From Conexibacter arvalis (GTDB taxonomy: Bacteria > Actinomycetota > Thermoleophilia > Solirubrobacterales > Solirubrobacteraceae): a stretch of DNA of 64,000 nucleotides. Positions 27,222 to 34,432 of this stretch are shown here, one piece after another (position 1 is the first letter of the stretch; each line of letters starts with the position of its first letter). The stretch covers positions 310,001-374,000 of the forward strand of contig NZ_JACHNU010000003.1 in the NCBI RefSeq assembly GCF_014199525.1, written 5' to 3'. Made by a program: the position numbers and the translations under genes. The notes under the pieces are model-generated. The model had not been told where the DNA came from and made no database searches. It was given only the letters and a program-made list of their open reading frames with translations.

Positions 27222-27982
27222 TGGGCGCCGCGCGCGACAGCGGCCGCGTCCTCGGCGCGGGCGGCCGCGTCCTCGGGACGGCGCGCGCGGCCGGCGCGAG
27301 CGCGGGCGCCGACGCCGGCGGGAGCGCCGGCGCGTTCCCCTCCAGCCTCGCCGCCCCGCTGCTCACCGCGCGGCTGGAGCTGCGCCCGTGGCGCGACGAC
27401 GCCGCCGACCTCGACGCCTACGCCGCCCTCTGCGCAGACCCCGACGTGATGCGCCACATCGGCGCCGGCGAGCCGCTGACCCGCGCGCAGGCGGCCGCGC
27501 AGCTGACCCGCTTCGCCGAGCACTGGGAGCGCCATGGCTACGGCCTGCGCGCCGCGGTGCTGCGCGACTCGGGCGAGCTCGCCGGCTTCGTCGGCGTCGC
27601 GCGCGCCGGGCAGCCGGGCGTGCGCCCGGGCGACGTCGAGATCGGCTGGCGGCTGGCGCGACGGTTCTGGGGCCGCGGCCTCGCGACCGAGGGCGCGCTC
27701 GCGGTGCGCGACCACGCCTTCGCGAGGTTGCGGCTCGCACGGCTGGTCGCCTTCGTGCGGCCGGCCAACGCCGCCTCGATCGCCGTCATGCGCAAGCTCG
27801 GGATGGAGCCGCTGCGCGACGCGACCTGCAGCTTCGGCCGCCCGATGCGGATCTTCGCGCTCGACAACCCGCTCGCCGCCGGCCGCTCGGCGGCCGGCCC
27901 CTCCGGCGACCGGCCGGCGCCCGCGCCGCCCTCCGCGTCCGGCCCGCCGCCGACCGGGCGCCCGGCCGACGCCGACCGATAG
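27221..27982 (+). CDS. GNAT acetyltransferase, RimJ/RimL type
   Basis: 253 residues. The domain runs from about residue 47 (LLTARLELRPWRDDAADLDA) through PDVMRHIGAGEPLTRAQA to the acetyl-CoA site RRFWGRGLATEGALAV, and closes with VRPANAASIAVMRKLGM. This is the standard pattern of the RimJ/L-like group that acetylates protein N termini or small amines. An Ala/Gly-rich N-terminal extension of about 40 residues and a Pro-rich C-terminal tail are low complexity. Its ATG shares one base with the upstream stop (TGATG). Its TAG stop forms the -10 of the next gene. Confidence 0.82.
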   Translation: MGAARDSGRVLGAGGRVLGTARAAGASAGADAGGSAGAFPSSLAAPLLTARLELRPWRDDAADLDAYAALCADPDVMRHIGAGEPLTRAQAAAQLTRFAEHWERHGYGLRAAVLRDSGELAGFVGVARAGQPGVRPGDVEIGWRLARRFWGRGLATEGALAVRDHAFARLRLARLVAFVRPANAASIAVMRKLGMEPLRDATCSFGRPMRIFALDNPLAAGRSAAGPSGDRPAPAPPSASGPPPTGRPADADR

Positions 27983-27985
27983 CCT
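27980..27985 (+). promoter_or_regulatory. -10 element TAGCCT overlapping the GNAT stop codon
   Basis: TAG at 27980-27982 is the stop of the GNAT gene. The hexamer ends seven bases before the GTG of the exonuclease III gene. Confidence 0.55.
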
Positions 27986-27992
27986 CCCGCCG

Positions 27993-28775
27993 GTGCGCCT
28001 GGTCACCTGGAACGTCAACTCGCTGAGAGCGCGGCTGCCGCGCGTGCTCGAGTTCCTCGGCGAGCACCGGCCCGACGTGCTGCTGCTGCAGGAGACGAAA
28101 TGCGAGGCCGAGGCCTTTCCGCACGCCGAGCTGGCTGAGGCCGGCTACGTCGCGGCCGACCACAGCGCCGGGCGCTGGGCCGGCGTCGCGATCGTCGCGC
28201 GCGCGGAGCTGGGTCTCGCCGACGTGACGAGCGGCCTGCCCGGCGAGGTCGTCGAGGACGAGGCGCGCTGGATCGAGGCGACCGTCGGCGGCGAGCTGCG
28301 CGTCGCGAGCGTCTACGTCCCCAACGGCCGCGAGCTGGACAGCGAGTGGTACGCGCAGAAGCTCGTCTTCCTGGAGGCGATGGCGCGCCGCGTCGGCGAG
28401 CTGCGCGCGGCCGCCGAGGCGCCGGAGCTGGTCGTCGCCGGCGACATGAACGTCGCGCCGGCCGACGTCGACGTCTACGACCCGGCCGCCTTCGTCGGCT
28501 CGACCCACACGAGCGCGCCGGAGCGCGACGCGCTGCAGGGCGTCGTCGCCGCCGGCCTCGTCGACGCCTTCCGCCGCCTCCACCCCGACGACGTCGGCTT
28601 CACCTGGTGGGACTACCGCCAGGGCCACTTCCACCGCGGCCTCGGGCTGCGGATCGACCTGATCCTCGCGACGCCCGCGATCGCCGACCGCCTCACCCGC
28701 GTCGGGATCGAGCGCGACTACCGGAAGGGCTCCAAGCCCTCCGACCACGTCCCGCTCGTCGCCGACTGGACCTGA
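27993..28775 (+). CDS. xth: Exodeoxyribonuclease III
   Basis: AP endonuclease and 3'-5' exonuclease of base-excision repair. 260 residues, with every signature: LVTWNVNSLRARLPRVLEFL, LLLQETKCE (metal Glu), VYVPNGRELDSEWYAQKL, VAGDMNVAP (Asp-Asn), FTWWDYRQ and the C-terminal SKPSDHVPLVADW (Asp-His). It would process abasic sites left by the AlkA domain encoded 2.4 kb upstream. Its GTG start is set by the leaderless -10. Confidence 0.95.
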   Translation: MRLVTWNVNSLRARLPRVLEFLGEHRPDVLLLQETKCEAEAFPHAELAEAGYVAADHSAGRWAGVAIVARAELGLADVTSGLPGEVVEDEARWIEATVGGELRVASVYVPNGRELDSEWYAQKLVFLEAMARRVGELRAAAEAPELVVAGDMNVAPADVDVYDPAAFVGSTHTSAPERDALQGVVAAGLVDAFRRLHPDDVGFTWWDYRQGHFHRGLGLRIDLILATPAIADRLTRVGIERDYRKGSKPSDHVPLVADWT

Positions 28776-28879
28776 GCAGCAGCCGGCGTGCGGCCCGCCC
28801 GCACGGCCTAGATCGTCCGACGAGCACGCGACGCTCGACCTGCTCGACCCACGACGTCGGCGCCGCACCGCAGCGCCAC

Positions 28880-28928
28880 GAGCTGCGTCGATCTGCCTAC
28901 CGCTGCGGTAGGCAGATCGACGCAGCTC
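28880..28928. terminator. 49-bp perfect palindrome, probable bidirectional terminator
   Basis: Two 24-base arms (28880-28903 and 28905-28928) are exact reverse complements around a single T. The palindrome sits between the convergent xth and O-methyltransferase genes, 25 bases after the latter's stop. It is longer than needed for termination and could also form a cruciform. Apart from it, 28776-28952 holds nothing recognisable. Confidence 0.75.
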
Positions 28929-28952
28929 CCACGTCCGGGCCGCGCCGACCGG

Positions 28953-30053
28953 TCAGCCCGGCTTCCGCGCGCTGAGCACGGCGATCGGGCCGAAGCCGCG
29001 CACGAGGTCGATCTCACCGAGGCCGGCGCGCTCCAGCCAGGCGCGGTGCTCGGCCTCCGAGTACGCGTCGCCGCCGTCGTTCTCGACCATCATCATCACC
29101 GCGAACAGCGGCAGGTCGGGCGCGTCCGTGTCGGGGTTCGGGATCCACTCGTACAGGAGCAGCGTGCCGCCCGGGGCGAGCAGGCCGGCCGCCTCGCGCA
29201 CGAGCCGCTCGTTCTGCGCCGGCGTGTGGTCGTGGAGGATGTTGGCGAGCAGGACGACCTCCCACGTCTCCCCCTCCGGCCGGCCGAAGCGCGGAGCGGC
29301 GAGGTCGCCGGCCTCGAACGGGAGGCCGCCGTGGCGCTCGCTGACCAGCGGCGCGATCTCCGGCAGGTCGAGGACGGTCGGCCGCACGTCGGGCCGCAGC
29401 GCCGCCAGCCGCGCCGCATGCGAGCCGGAGGCGCCGCCGACGTCCAGCAGCCGCAGCGGACCGCCGTCGCCGCGCGCCGGCAGCGCCGCGGCCGCCATCT
29501 CCGCCAGCTCGCCGCCGAAGCGCGCGGCGAGGTCGTCGAGCGCGCGCAGGAAGCCGAACGCGGTCGAGCGGTCGTCGCGCAGGCGGTCGCGCCACGGCGC
29601 GATCCGCGCTCTGCCGTCCTCCAGCGCCGCCGGCAGCTCGTTCCAGACGCCGTAGAAGAACCACTCCTTGCGGACGATCCAGGCGAGCGTCTGCGGATGG
29701 TCGCTCGCCAGCGTCGCGCCGGCCTCGCTGAGCGCGAAGCGGGTCGCGGCGTCGACCGGCGCGCCGGCGTTCAGCCCGTCGGCGCGCGTCGCGAGACCGA
29801 TCGCGACGAGCGCTGAGAGCAGGATCCGCGTCGCGCGCGGGTCGGTGCCGGCGGAGGCGGCGACCTCCTCGACGGTCCGCCCGGCGCCGAGCGCGTCGGG
29901 GCCGTGGGAGCCGTCGACCCCCTCCGCGAGCGCGTCGGCGACGCCGCTCACGACGGCGCTCGCGAGCACGGCGGAGTGCTGGTAGGCGGTCAGCAGCGCG
30001 AGCGGGTCGACCCCGGCGTCGCCGCCGCCGGCGCCGGGGAGCGCGCCGGGCAT
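28953..30053 (-). CDS. SAM-dependent O-methyltransferase (hydroxyneurosporene/ASMT-like)
   Basis: 366 residues. The N-terminal dimerisation/winged-helix region (20-110) includes ALLTAYQHSAVLASAVVSGV and TVEEVAASAGTDPRATRILL. The Rossmann domain has the SAM motif LLDVGGASGSHAARLAAL and the catalytic His-Asp pair in NILHDHTPAQNERLVREA. This family methylates phenolic or carotenoid hydroxyls. It is the last gene of the nine-gene operon and shares one base with the FAD enzyme gene (TGATG), pointing to consecutive steps on one substrate. Confidence 0.86.
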   Translation of the reverse strand: MPGALPGAGGGDAGVDPLALLTAYQHSAVLASAVVSGVADALAEGVDGSHGPDALGAGRTVEEVAASAGTDPRATRILLSALVAIGLATRADGLNAGAPVDAATRFALSEAGATLASDHPQTLAWIVRKEWFFYGVWNELPAALEDGRARIAPWRDRLRDDRSTAFGFLRALDDLAARFGGELAEMAAAALPARGDGGPLRLLDVGGASGSHAARLAALRPDVRPTVLDLPEIAPLVSERHGGLPFEAGDLAAPRFGRPEGETWEVVLLANILHDHTPAQNERLVREAAGLLAPGGTLLLYEWIPNPDTDAPDLPLFAVMMMVENDGGDAYSEAEHRAWLERAGLGEIDLVRGFGPIAVLSARKPG

Positions 30054-31690
30054 CAGCCGGCCCTCCGCAGCGCGCGGGTCGCCTTCCACGCGTCGCGCAC
30101 GAGCGCGGCCCGCTCGCGGGCGCGCCGGGCGACGCGCGCCCCGGTCGACCCGCCGCCGATCGCGTCGAGCGCGACCCGCGCCGCGTTGCGGCCGGGGACG
30201 CCGGTGATCCCGCCGCCGGGATGGGTCCCCGCGCCGGTCAGGAAGAGGCCGTCGATCGGCGTCCGGTAGCCGGACAGCGAGGGGCTCGGGCGGAACCCGA
30301 GCAGCTGGTCGATGCTCATCTCGATGTGGTTGGGGTTGGCGTTGGCGTTGCCGTGGCGGGCGACCCAGGCGACTGGTCCGGTGACGCGCCGCTCGACGAC
30401 GCCGATCGGCTGGCCGAGCGCTCGCTCGGCGATCCCCCAGGCGTGGTCGGCGGCCGCTTCGAGCTTGCGCTCGTCCCACGGCCCGTCGGCCGGCTGCCAC
30501 GGCACGAAGGTCGAGACCCACGCGACCGCCCTGCCCGGCGGCGCCCAGCCCTCCTCCAGCACCGACGGGAAGGCGATCATCACCGGCGGGCGCTCGGCGA
30601 GCTGGCCGAGCTGGACGCTCGCGAAGGCGCGCTCGATGTCGCTGATCGTGTTCGCCGACAGCATGAAGGCGCGGTCGAAGCCGGCCGGCTTGACCGCCGG
30701 CGGCGCGTCGATCACGGCGTCGACCTTCAGCTCCGAGACGTTGCGGCGGCCGGAGTGGATCCGTCTCAGCTCTCTCTTCAGCCGCTCGGGCACGTGCTCG
30801 GGAGCGACGAGACCCCCGGGTCCGAGCAGCCGCCGCGCGTCGATCGCCGAGACGATCCCCTTCGCCGCGACGTGCCGGTCGCCGCCGGCGACGACGGCGG
30901 TCGCGCGCCCGCCGGAGACCTCGACCGACTCGACGCCGGAGTTCAGCGCCACCCGCCCGCCGGCCGCCTCCAGGCAGCGCACGAGCGCCTCGACGGTGGC
31001 GCGCGAGCCGCCGGCGGGGCGGGCCGCGGGCGCGCCGTGGAAGGCCGCCAGCATCAGCCCGCCGCCGCCGGTGCCGGGGTCGAGCGGCGACTGCTGCGAA
31101 TGCGCCGCCCAGTGCGCCATCGGCGCCATCAGCCGCTCGTCCTCGAAGGTCGCGCGCAGGACCGTCGAGGCCGAGCCGAGCAGCGTCTGCATGAACGGCC
31201 CGGCATCGGCGCCGAGCGTCGCCTGCGCGGCGGCGGCGAGCTGGCCGAACGACGGCGGCGGGCCGGCGTCGAGCGCGCCGACGAGGTTCATGCCGGCGGT
31301 CGCCCAGGCGGTGAAGCGGCGGTACGCCTCGGTCTCGGCCGTGCCGACGACCGGCCGCAGCAGCTCCAGCGTCTCCTCCAGGCCGTTGTGGAAGGCGATC
31401 CGCGCGCCGTCGTCGGCGGGGCCGAGCGTCACCTCGTCGCGCAGGTGGAAGCGCAGGCCGTGGCGGCTCTCCAGCTCGAGGTCGGCGGCGACCCCGCTGC
31501 CGCGGATGCCGCCGTGCTCGTAGGCGCCCAGCTCCAGCCGGCCGCGGCCGTCGGGCAGGTCGCGCGTGTCGATGCAGCCGCCGACGGTGTCCGACTGCTC
31601 GAGCACGAGCACGTCGAGCCCGGCGCGGGCGAGGTAGCAGGCGCAGACGAGGCCGTTGTGGCCGGCGCCGATCACGATCACGTCAGGCAT
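30053..31690 (-). CDS. FAD-dependent phytoene-desaturase-like oxidoreductase (PYROXD2 type)
   Basis: 545 residues. N-terminal dinucleotide fold VIVIGAGHNGLVCACYLARA with LEQSDTVGGC, and a C-terminal FAD motif GLFLTGAGTHPGGGITGVPG that is typical of the CrtI/retinol-saturase/PYROXD2 superfamily. Substrate unknown: carotenoid synthesis genes are absent nearby, so a different desaturation or isomerisation is likely. The start at 31690 overlaps the aldolase-like gene by eight bases. Confidence 0.86.
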   Translation of the reverse strand: MPDVIVIGAGHNGLVCACYLARAGLDVLVLEQSDTVGGCIDTRDLPDGRGRLELGAYEHGGIRGSGVAADLELESRHGLRFHLRDEVTLGPADDGARIAFHNGLEETLELLRPVVGTAETEAYRRFTAWATAGMNLVGALDAGPPPSFGQLAAAAQATLGADAGPFMQTLLGSASTVLRATFEDERLMAPMAHWAAHSQQSPLDPGTGGGGLMLAAFHGAPAARPAGGSRATVEALVRCLEAAGGRVALNSGVESVEVSGGRATAVVAGGDRHVAAKGIVSAIDARRLLGPGGLVAPEHVPERLKRELRRIHSGRRNVSELKVDAVIDAPPAVKPAGFDRAFMLSANTISDIERAFASVQLGQLAERPPVMIAFPSVLEEGWAPPGRAVAWVSTFVPWQPADGPWDERKLEAAADHAWGIAERALGQPIGVVERRVTGPVAWVARHGNANANPNHIEMSIDQLLGFRPSPSLSGYRTPIDGLFLTGAGTHPGGGITGVPGRNAARVALDAIGGGSTGARVARRARERAALVRDAWKATRALRRAG

Positions 31691-32342
31691 GGCTCTCCTG
31701 CAGCCAGCGCCACGCCCGCGCCTCCTCGGCGGCGTAGTGACGGGCTCGCGCTTGGACGTCGGTGAGCGGCGAGGCCTCCGGGCCGGCCTCCAGGGCGACG
31801 CGCGCCCGCTCCTCCAGGAACCAGGCGCGCACCGTCGCCTGCTCGACCGTCGCGCCGGTCGCGACGTTCCCGTTCGCGCGCACGAGCAGGCAGTCGGCGG
31901 CGCCGAGCGCCGCGGCGACGGCGGCACCCTGCGCGGCGGTGACGACGAGGTCGCTGTCGCCGCCCCATGCCGTCACCTCGCCGGCGAGCCCGCCGAGGCC
32001 GTGGAGCAGCGGCGGCGCGGCGACGCGGAGGCCCCACGCGACCGCGGCGGCCGAGTGGGTGCGGCAGATCGCGCCGACGTCGGGGCGTGCCGCGTAGATC
32101 GCCGCGTGCAGCGGCGCCTCCAGCGGCACGCCCGCGCCCGACGTCCCGGCCGCGACGACCGTGCCGTCGTCGGCGAGCCGGTGGATCGACGGCGCCGTCT
32201 GCGTGCCCAGCGGCGCCGTCGAGGTCAGCAGGAAGCCGCCGTCGACGCGCGCGGAGACGTGGCCGAACGCCTCGACCAGCCCCGCGCCCGCGATCACGCG
32301 CGCGGCTTCGGCGACCGCCGCGGCATCGACCGCCGACGTCAT
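31683..32342 (-). CDS. Class II aldolase/adducin-like protein with substituted zinc ligands
   Basis: 219 residues, the usual size. It has GHVSARV (phosphate/carbonyl pocket) and catalytic Glu75 in PLEAPLHAAIY. However, the zinc motif H-T-H reads R94-T-H96 (CRTHSAAAVAWG), and the third His of the N-H-G motif is replaced (R-A-N-G-N at 155-159). Two of three expected zinc ligands are therefore lost. It may be a non-metal lyase or decarboxylase, or a structural partner. It follows two tandem hairpins that separate it from the DUF1989 gene, so its expression may be attenuated relative to the first six genes. Confidence 0.75.
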   Translation of the reverse strand: MTSAVDAAAVAEAARVIAGAGLVEAFGHVSARVDGGFLLTSTAPLGTQTAPSIHRLADDGTVVAAGTSGAGVPLEAPLHAAIYAARPDVGAICRTHSAAAVAWGLRVAAPPLLHGLGGLAGEVTAWGGDSDLVVTAAQGAAVAAALGAADCLLVRANGNVATGATVEQATVRAWFLEERARVALEAGPEASPLTDVQARARHYAAEEARAWRWLQESHA

Positions 32343-32359
32343 CGGACGACCGCCCACAC

Positions 32360-32423
32360 GGAAGAACGAGCCCCGCGGGCGAGTTCTTCCAATGCGATCC
32401 AAGGCCGCAGGCCGCCGGATCGC
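32360..32423 (-). terminator. Two tandem intra-operon hairpins (attenuator or partial terminator)
   Basis: Reading the minus strand, the first hairpin (32423-32394) pairs GCGATCC with GGATCGC around an inner GGCC/GGCC. The second (32390-32360) pairs GGAAGAAC with GTTCTTCC around an inner GCCC/GGGC. They start five bases after the DUF1989 stop and end 18 bases before the aldolase-like ATG. Confidence 0.6.
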
Positions 32424-32427
32424 ACGA

Positions 32428-33060
32428 TCACTCGGGCTCCCACACCCGCAGCGCCATCGAGGTCGGCTCGTAGGCGTTGCAGGGGCTGAGGTCCTGCGGG
32501 CAGGCCGACAGCACGACGAGCAAGTCGTCGAGCACCTCGAGGTCGATCGCGGCGCCGGCCTGGTGGGGCGGCTCGTACGTGACGACCCGTCCCCCCTCGT
32601 GTCTGTTGTTCATGAAGACGTTCCAGGCCGTCTCGCCGCGCACCGGCCACGACCGCCCGCTCGCCGCGACCGCCCGCTCCAGCGACGCGAGGCAGGAGGC
32701 GTGGTCGTGGACGTTGTAGTCGCGCGAGTAGCGCTCGGGGTCGCAGCAGGGGACGATCAGGTCGTGCGAGCCGACGTCGTCGTGGAGGATCCGGAAGAGC
32801 GGCCGGCGGTGGTTGGAGAACAGCTCGTCGCCGACCTGCGGGACCAGTCTCGTCAGCGCCGAGACGGTGTGGCCGGCGCTGAAGACCTCGCTCGGGTCGG
32901 CGAGCCGGTAGGCGATCAGGTCGCCGACCTGCTGGCCCTCGAGGTCGACGATCTGGAGGATCTGCCCGGCGCGCACCTCGACGGCGCGCGCCTCGCAGGC
33001 GGGCACGACGACCTCCTCCGCGAGCAGCTCGTAGGAGCGCGGCGCGGGGCCGACCATCAT
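32428..33060 (-). CDS. DUF1989 (urea carboxylase-associated, UAAP-type) protein
   Basis: 210 residues. The family core is visible: VRAGQILQIVDLEGQQVGDL, LFSNHRRPLFRILHDDVGSHD, CCDPERYSRDYNVHDHASCL, a Cys/His-rich putative metal site, and ETAWNVFMNN. These proteins sit beside urea carboxylase or guanidine-degradation genes in many bacteria and are proposed to act in nitrogen-compound breakdown. Their exact reaction is not established for this branch. An excellent GGAGGAG site precedes the first ATG, which overlaps the AA_synth stop. Confidence 0.86.
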   Translation of the reverse strand: MMVGPAPRSYELLAEEVVVPACEARAVEVRAGQILQIVDLEGQQVGDLIAYRLADPSEVFSAGHTVSALTRLVPQVGDELFSNHRRPLFRILHDDVGSHDLIVPCCDPERYSRDYNVHDHASCLASLERAVAASGRSWPVRGETAWNVFMNNRHEGGRVVTYEPPHQAGAAIDLEVLDDLLVVLSACPQDLSPCNAYEPTSMALRVWEPE

Positions 33061-33671
33061 CGCGACTCCTCCTCCGCCAGCCGCGCCTGCGCCTCCTCCT
33101 TCGAGACGCCGCCGAGGCGCGCGTTGAGCCGCCCGCGGGTCGCGACCGCGCCGACCAGGACGATCTCGTCGGGCGCCGGCGCGTCGGGGATCGCGACCGT
33201 GATCGTGTCGTAGTGCGAGCGGACCCAGATCTCGTCCTTGAAGCAGAGCGGCACGTCGATCGAGCAGCCCGGGGCGGCCCGCTTCGTCGTCGAGGGCAGC
33301 CACGCCCGCCCGCCGCCGAACGCCTCCCGGAACGGGTCGCCGAAGCGGGTCGTCTTCGCGGCGTTGCCGTGCTCGCCCTCGCCGGCCGTGCCGACGACGA
33401 CCGCCTTGCCGTGGCTCTCGACCGGGCCGCCGGCGGCCTCGGCGCAGCGGGCGCCGATCAGCGCGCCGAGCCTGTCGCTGGCGTCGACGATCAGCGAGAG
33501 GTCGTCGCTGTGCGGCCTGCCGGCGTAGGGGTTCTTGAACACGACCGCCGTGGCGACCTTGCGCAGCGGCGCGCCGTCGGCCGGCGCGCCGTCGCTGAAC
33601 GTGTCGTCGACGAGCGTGATCACCTTGCGGATCTCGAGCCCGTCGACCTGCGGATGCTCCGGGGCGCTCAC
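33057..33671 (-). CDS. AA_synth (PF06684-type) family protein
   Basis: 204 residues, GTG start overlapping the upstream stop (GTGA). The family pattern is seen in VITLVDDTFSDGAP, VVFKNPYAG, SHGKAVVVGTAGEGEHGNA and EIVLVGAVATRGRLNARLGG. The family is usually labelled amino-acid synthesis, but its reaction is not clearly known; members often sit next to cyclic amidohydrolases and amidases, as here. A role in opening or hydrolysing a ring intermediate is inference. Confidence 0.8.
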   Translation of the reverse strand: MSAPEHPQVDGLEIRKVITLVDDTFSDGAPADGAPLRKVATAVVFKNPYAGRPHSDDLSLIVDASDRLGALIGARCAEAAGGPVESHGKAVVVGTAGEGEHGNAAKTTRFGDPFREAFGGGRAWLPSTTKRAAPGCSIDVPLCFKDEIWVRSHYDTITVAIPDAPAPDEIVLVGAVATRGRLNARLGGVSKEEAQARLAEEESR

Positions 33672-34432
33672 GCGGCCGGCACCTCCTGGTCGGTGTTGGG
33701 CTTGCCCGTCGGCGTGCGGTCGCCGCACGGGCGCTGGGGCAGCGACCGGAAGTAGGCGATCACCTCGTCGGTCGCCTTCACGTCGCCGTACTTCATCTGG
33801 ATGTCGAGCAGGTTGACCTTGTGGGAGATCGTCGAGCGATCCCAGACGCACTCCTCCGGCACGATCGAGCGGAAGTTGTACTGCGCCGCGTCGACCGCGC
33901 TGGCGCGGACGCAGCCGCTCGTCGTCGTGCCGGTCGTGATCACCGTGTCGGCGCCGAGGTAGATCAGGTAGTCGAGCAGGTGGGTGCCGTGGAAGGCGCT
34001 CGGCTTGTCCTTCACGAAGAAGATGTCCTGCGGCCGCGGCGCGACCTCGGCGACGATCTCGTTGCCGAGCGAGCCTCTGATGTCGCTCGCCTCGGCGGCG
34101 CGGTGGCTCTTCCAGTTCCACGCGCCCTGGTCGAAGCCGTCGGGCCGGCGGTCCATCCCCGTGTAGACGATCGGGACCTCGCGCTCGCGCGCGGCGGCGA
34201 TCAGCCGCTGGAGCTGCCCGACGCCCTCCCAGCCGCGCTCGCCGCACGAGTAGCGCCACTTCTTGATCGACTCGAGGATCGGCTCGGGCCGGTCGCCGAC
34301 GAAGTTGTAGATCACATCGACGACGAGCAGGACGGGACGGGCGCCGAAGCCGACCTCCTTGCCCCACCCGGCCGCCTCGAAGACGAGGCGGTCCTCCTCC
34401 GGCAGCACGTCGTCCCAGACCGCCACGCTCAC
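33668..34432 (-). CDS. Isochorismatase-like amidohydrolase (N-carbamoylsarcosine amidase type)
   Basis: 254 residues, GTG start with a GAGGAGGT site. The cysteine-hydrolase triad is present: Asp in LLVVDVIYNFVG, Lys in FFVKDKPSAFHGT and Cys in TTGTTTSGCVRASAVDA. The cis-peptide region before the Cys and the YCG loop (RYSCGERGWEG) resemble N-carbamoylsarcosine and maleamate amidases. The expected reaction is cleavage of a carbamoyl or amide group, fitting directly after a hydantoinase. It overlaps both neighbours by four bases. Confidence 0.87.
   Translation of the reverse strand: MSVAVWDDVLPEEDRLVFEAAGWGKEVGFGARPVLLVVDVIYNFVGDRPEPILESIKKWRYSCGERGWEGVGQLQRLIAAAREREVPIVYTGMDRRPDGFDQGAWNWKSHRAAEASDIRGSLGNEIVAEVAPRPQDIFFVKDKPSAFHGTHLLDYLIYLGADTVITTGTTTSGCVRASAVDAAQYNFRSIVPEECVWDRSTISHKVNLLDIQMKYGDVKATDEVIAYFRSLPQRPCGDRTPTGKPNTDQEVPAA

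Noticed and set aside
28953-31690. Carotenoid biosynthesis module
   Set aside because: The CrtI-like and CrtF-like genes have no phytoene synthase or prenyl synthase nearby and are tied to hydantoinase-operon genes instead.
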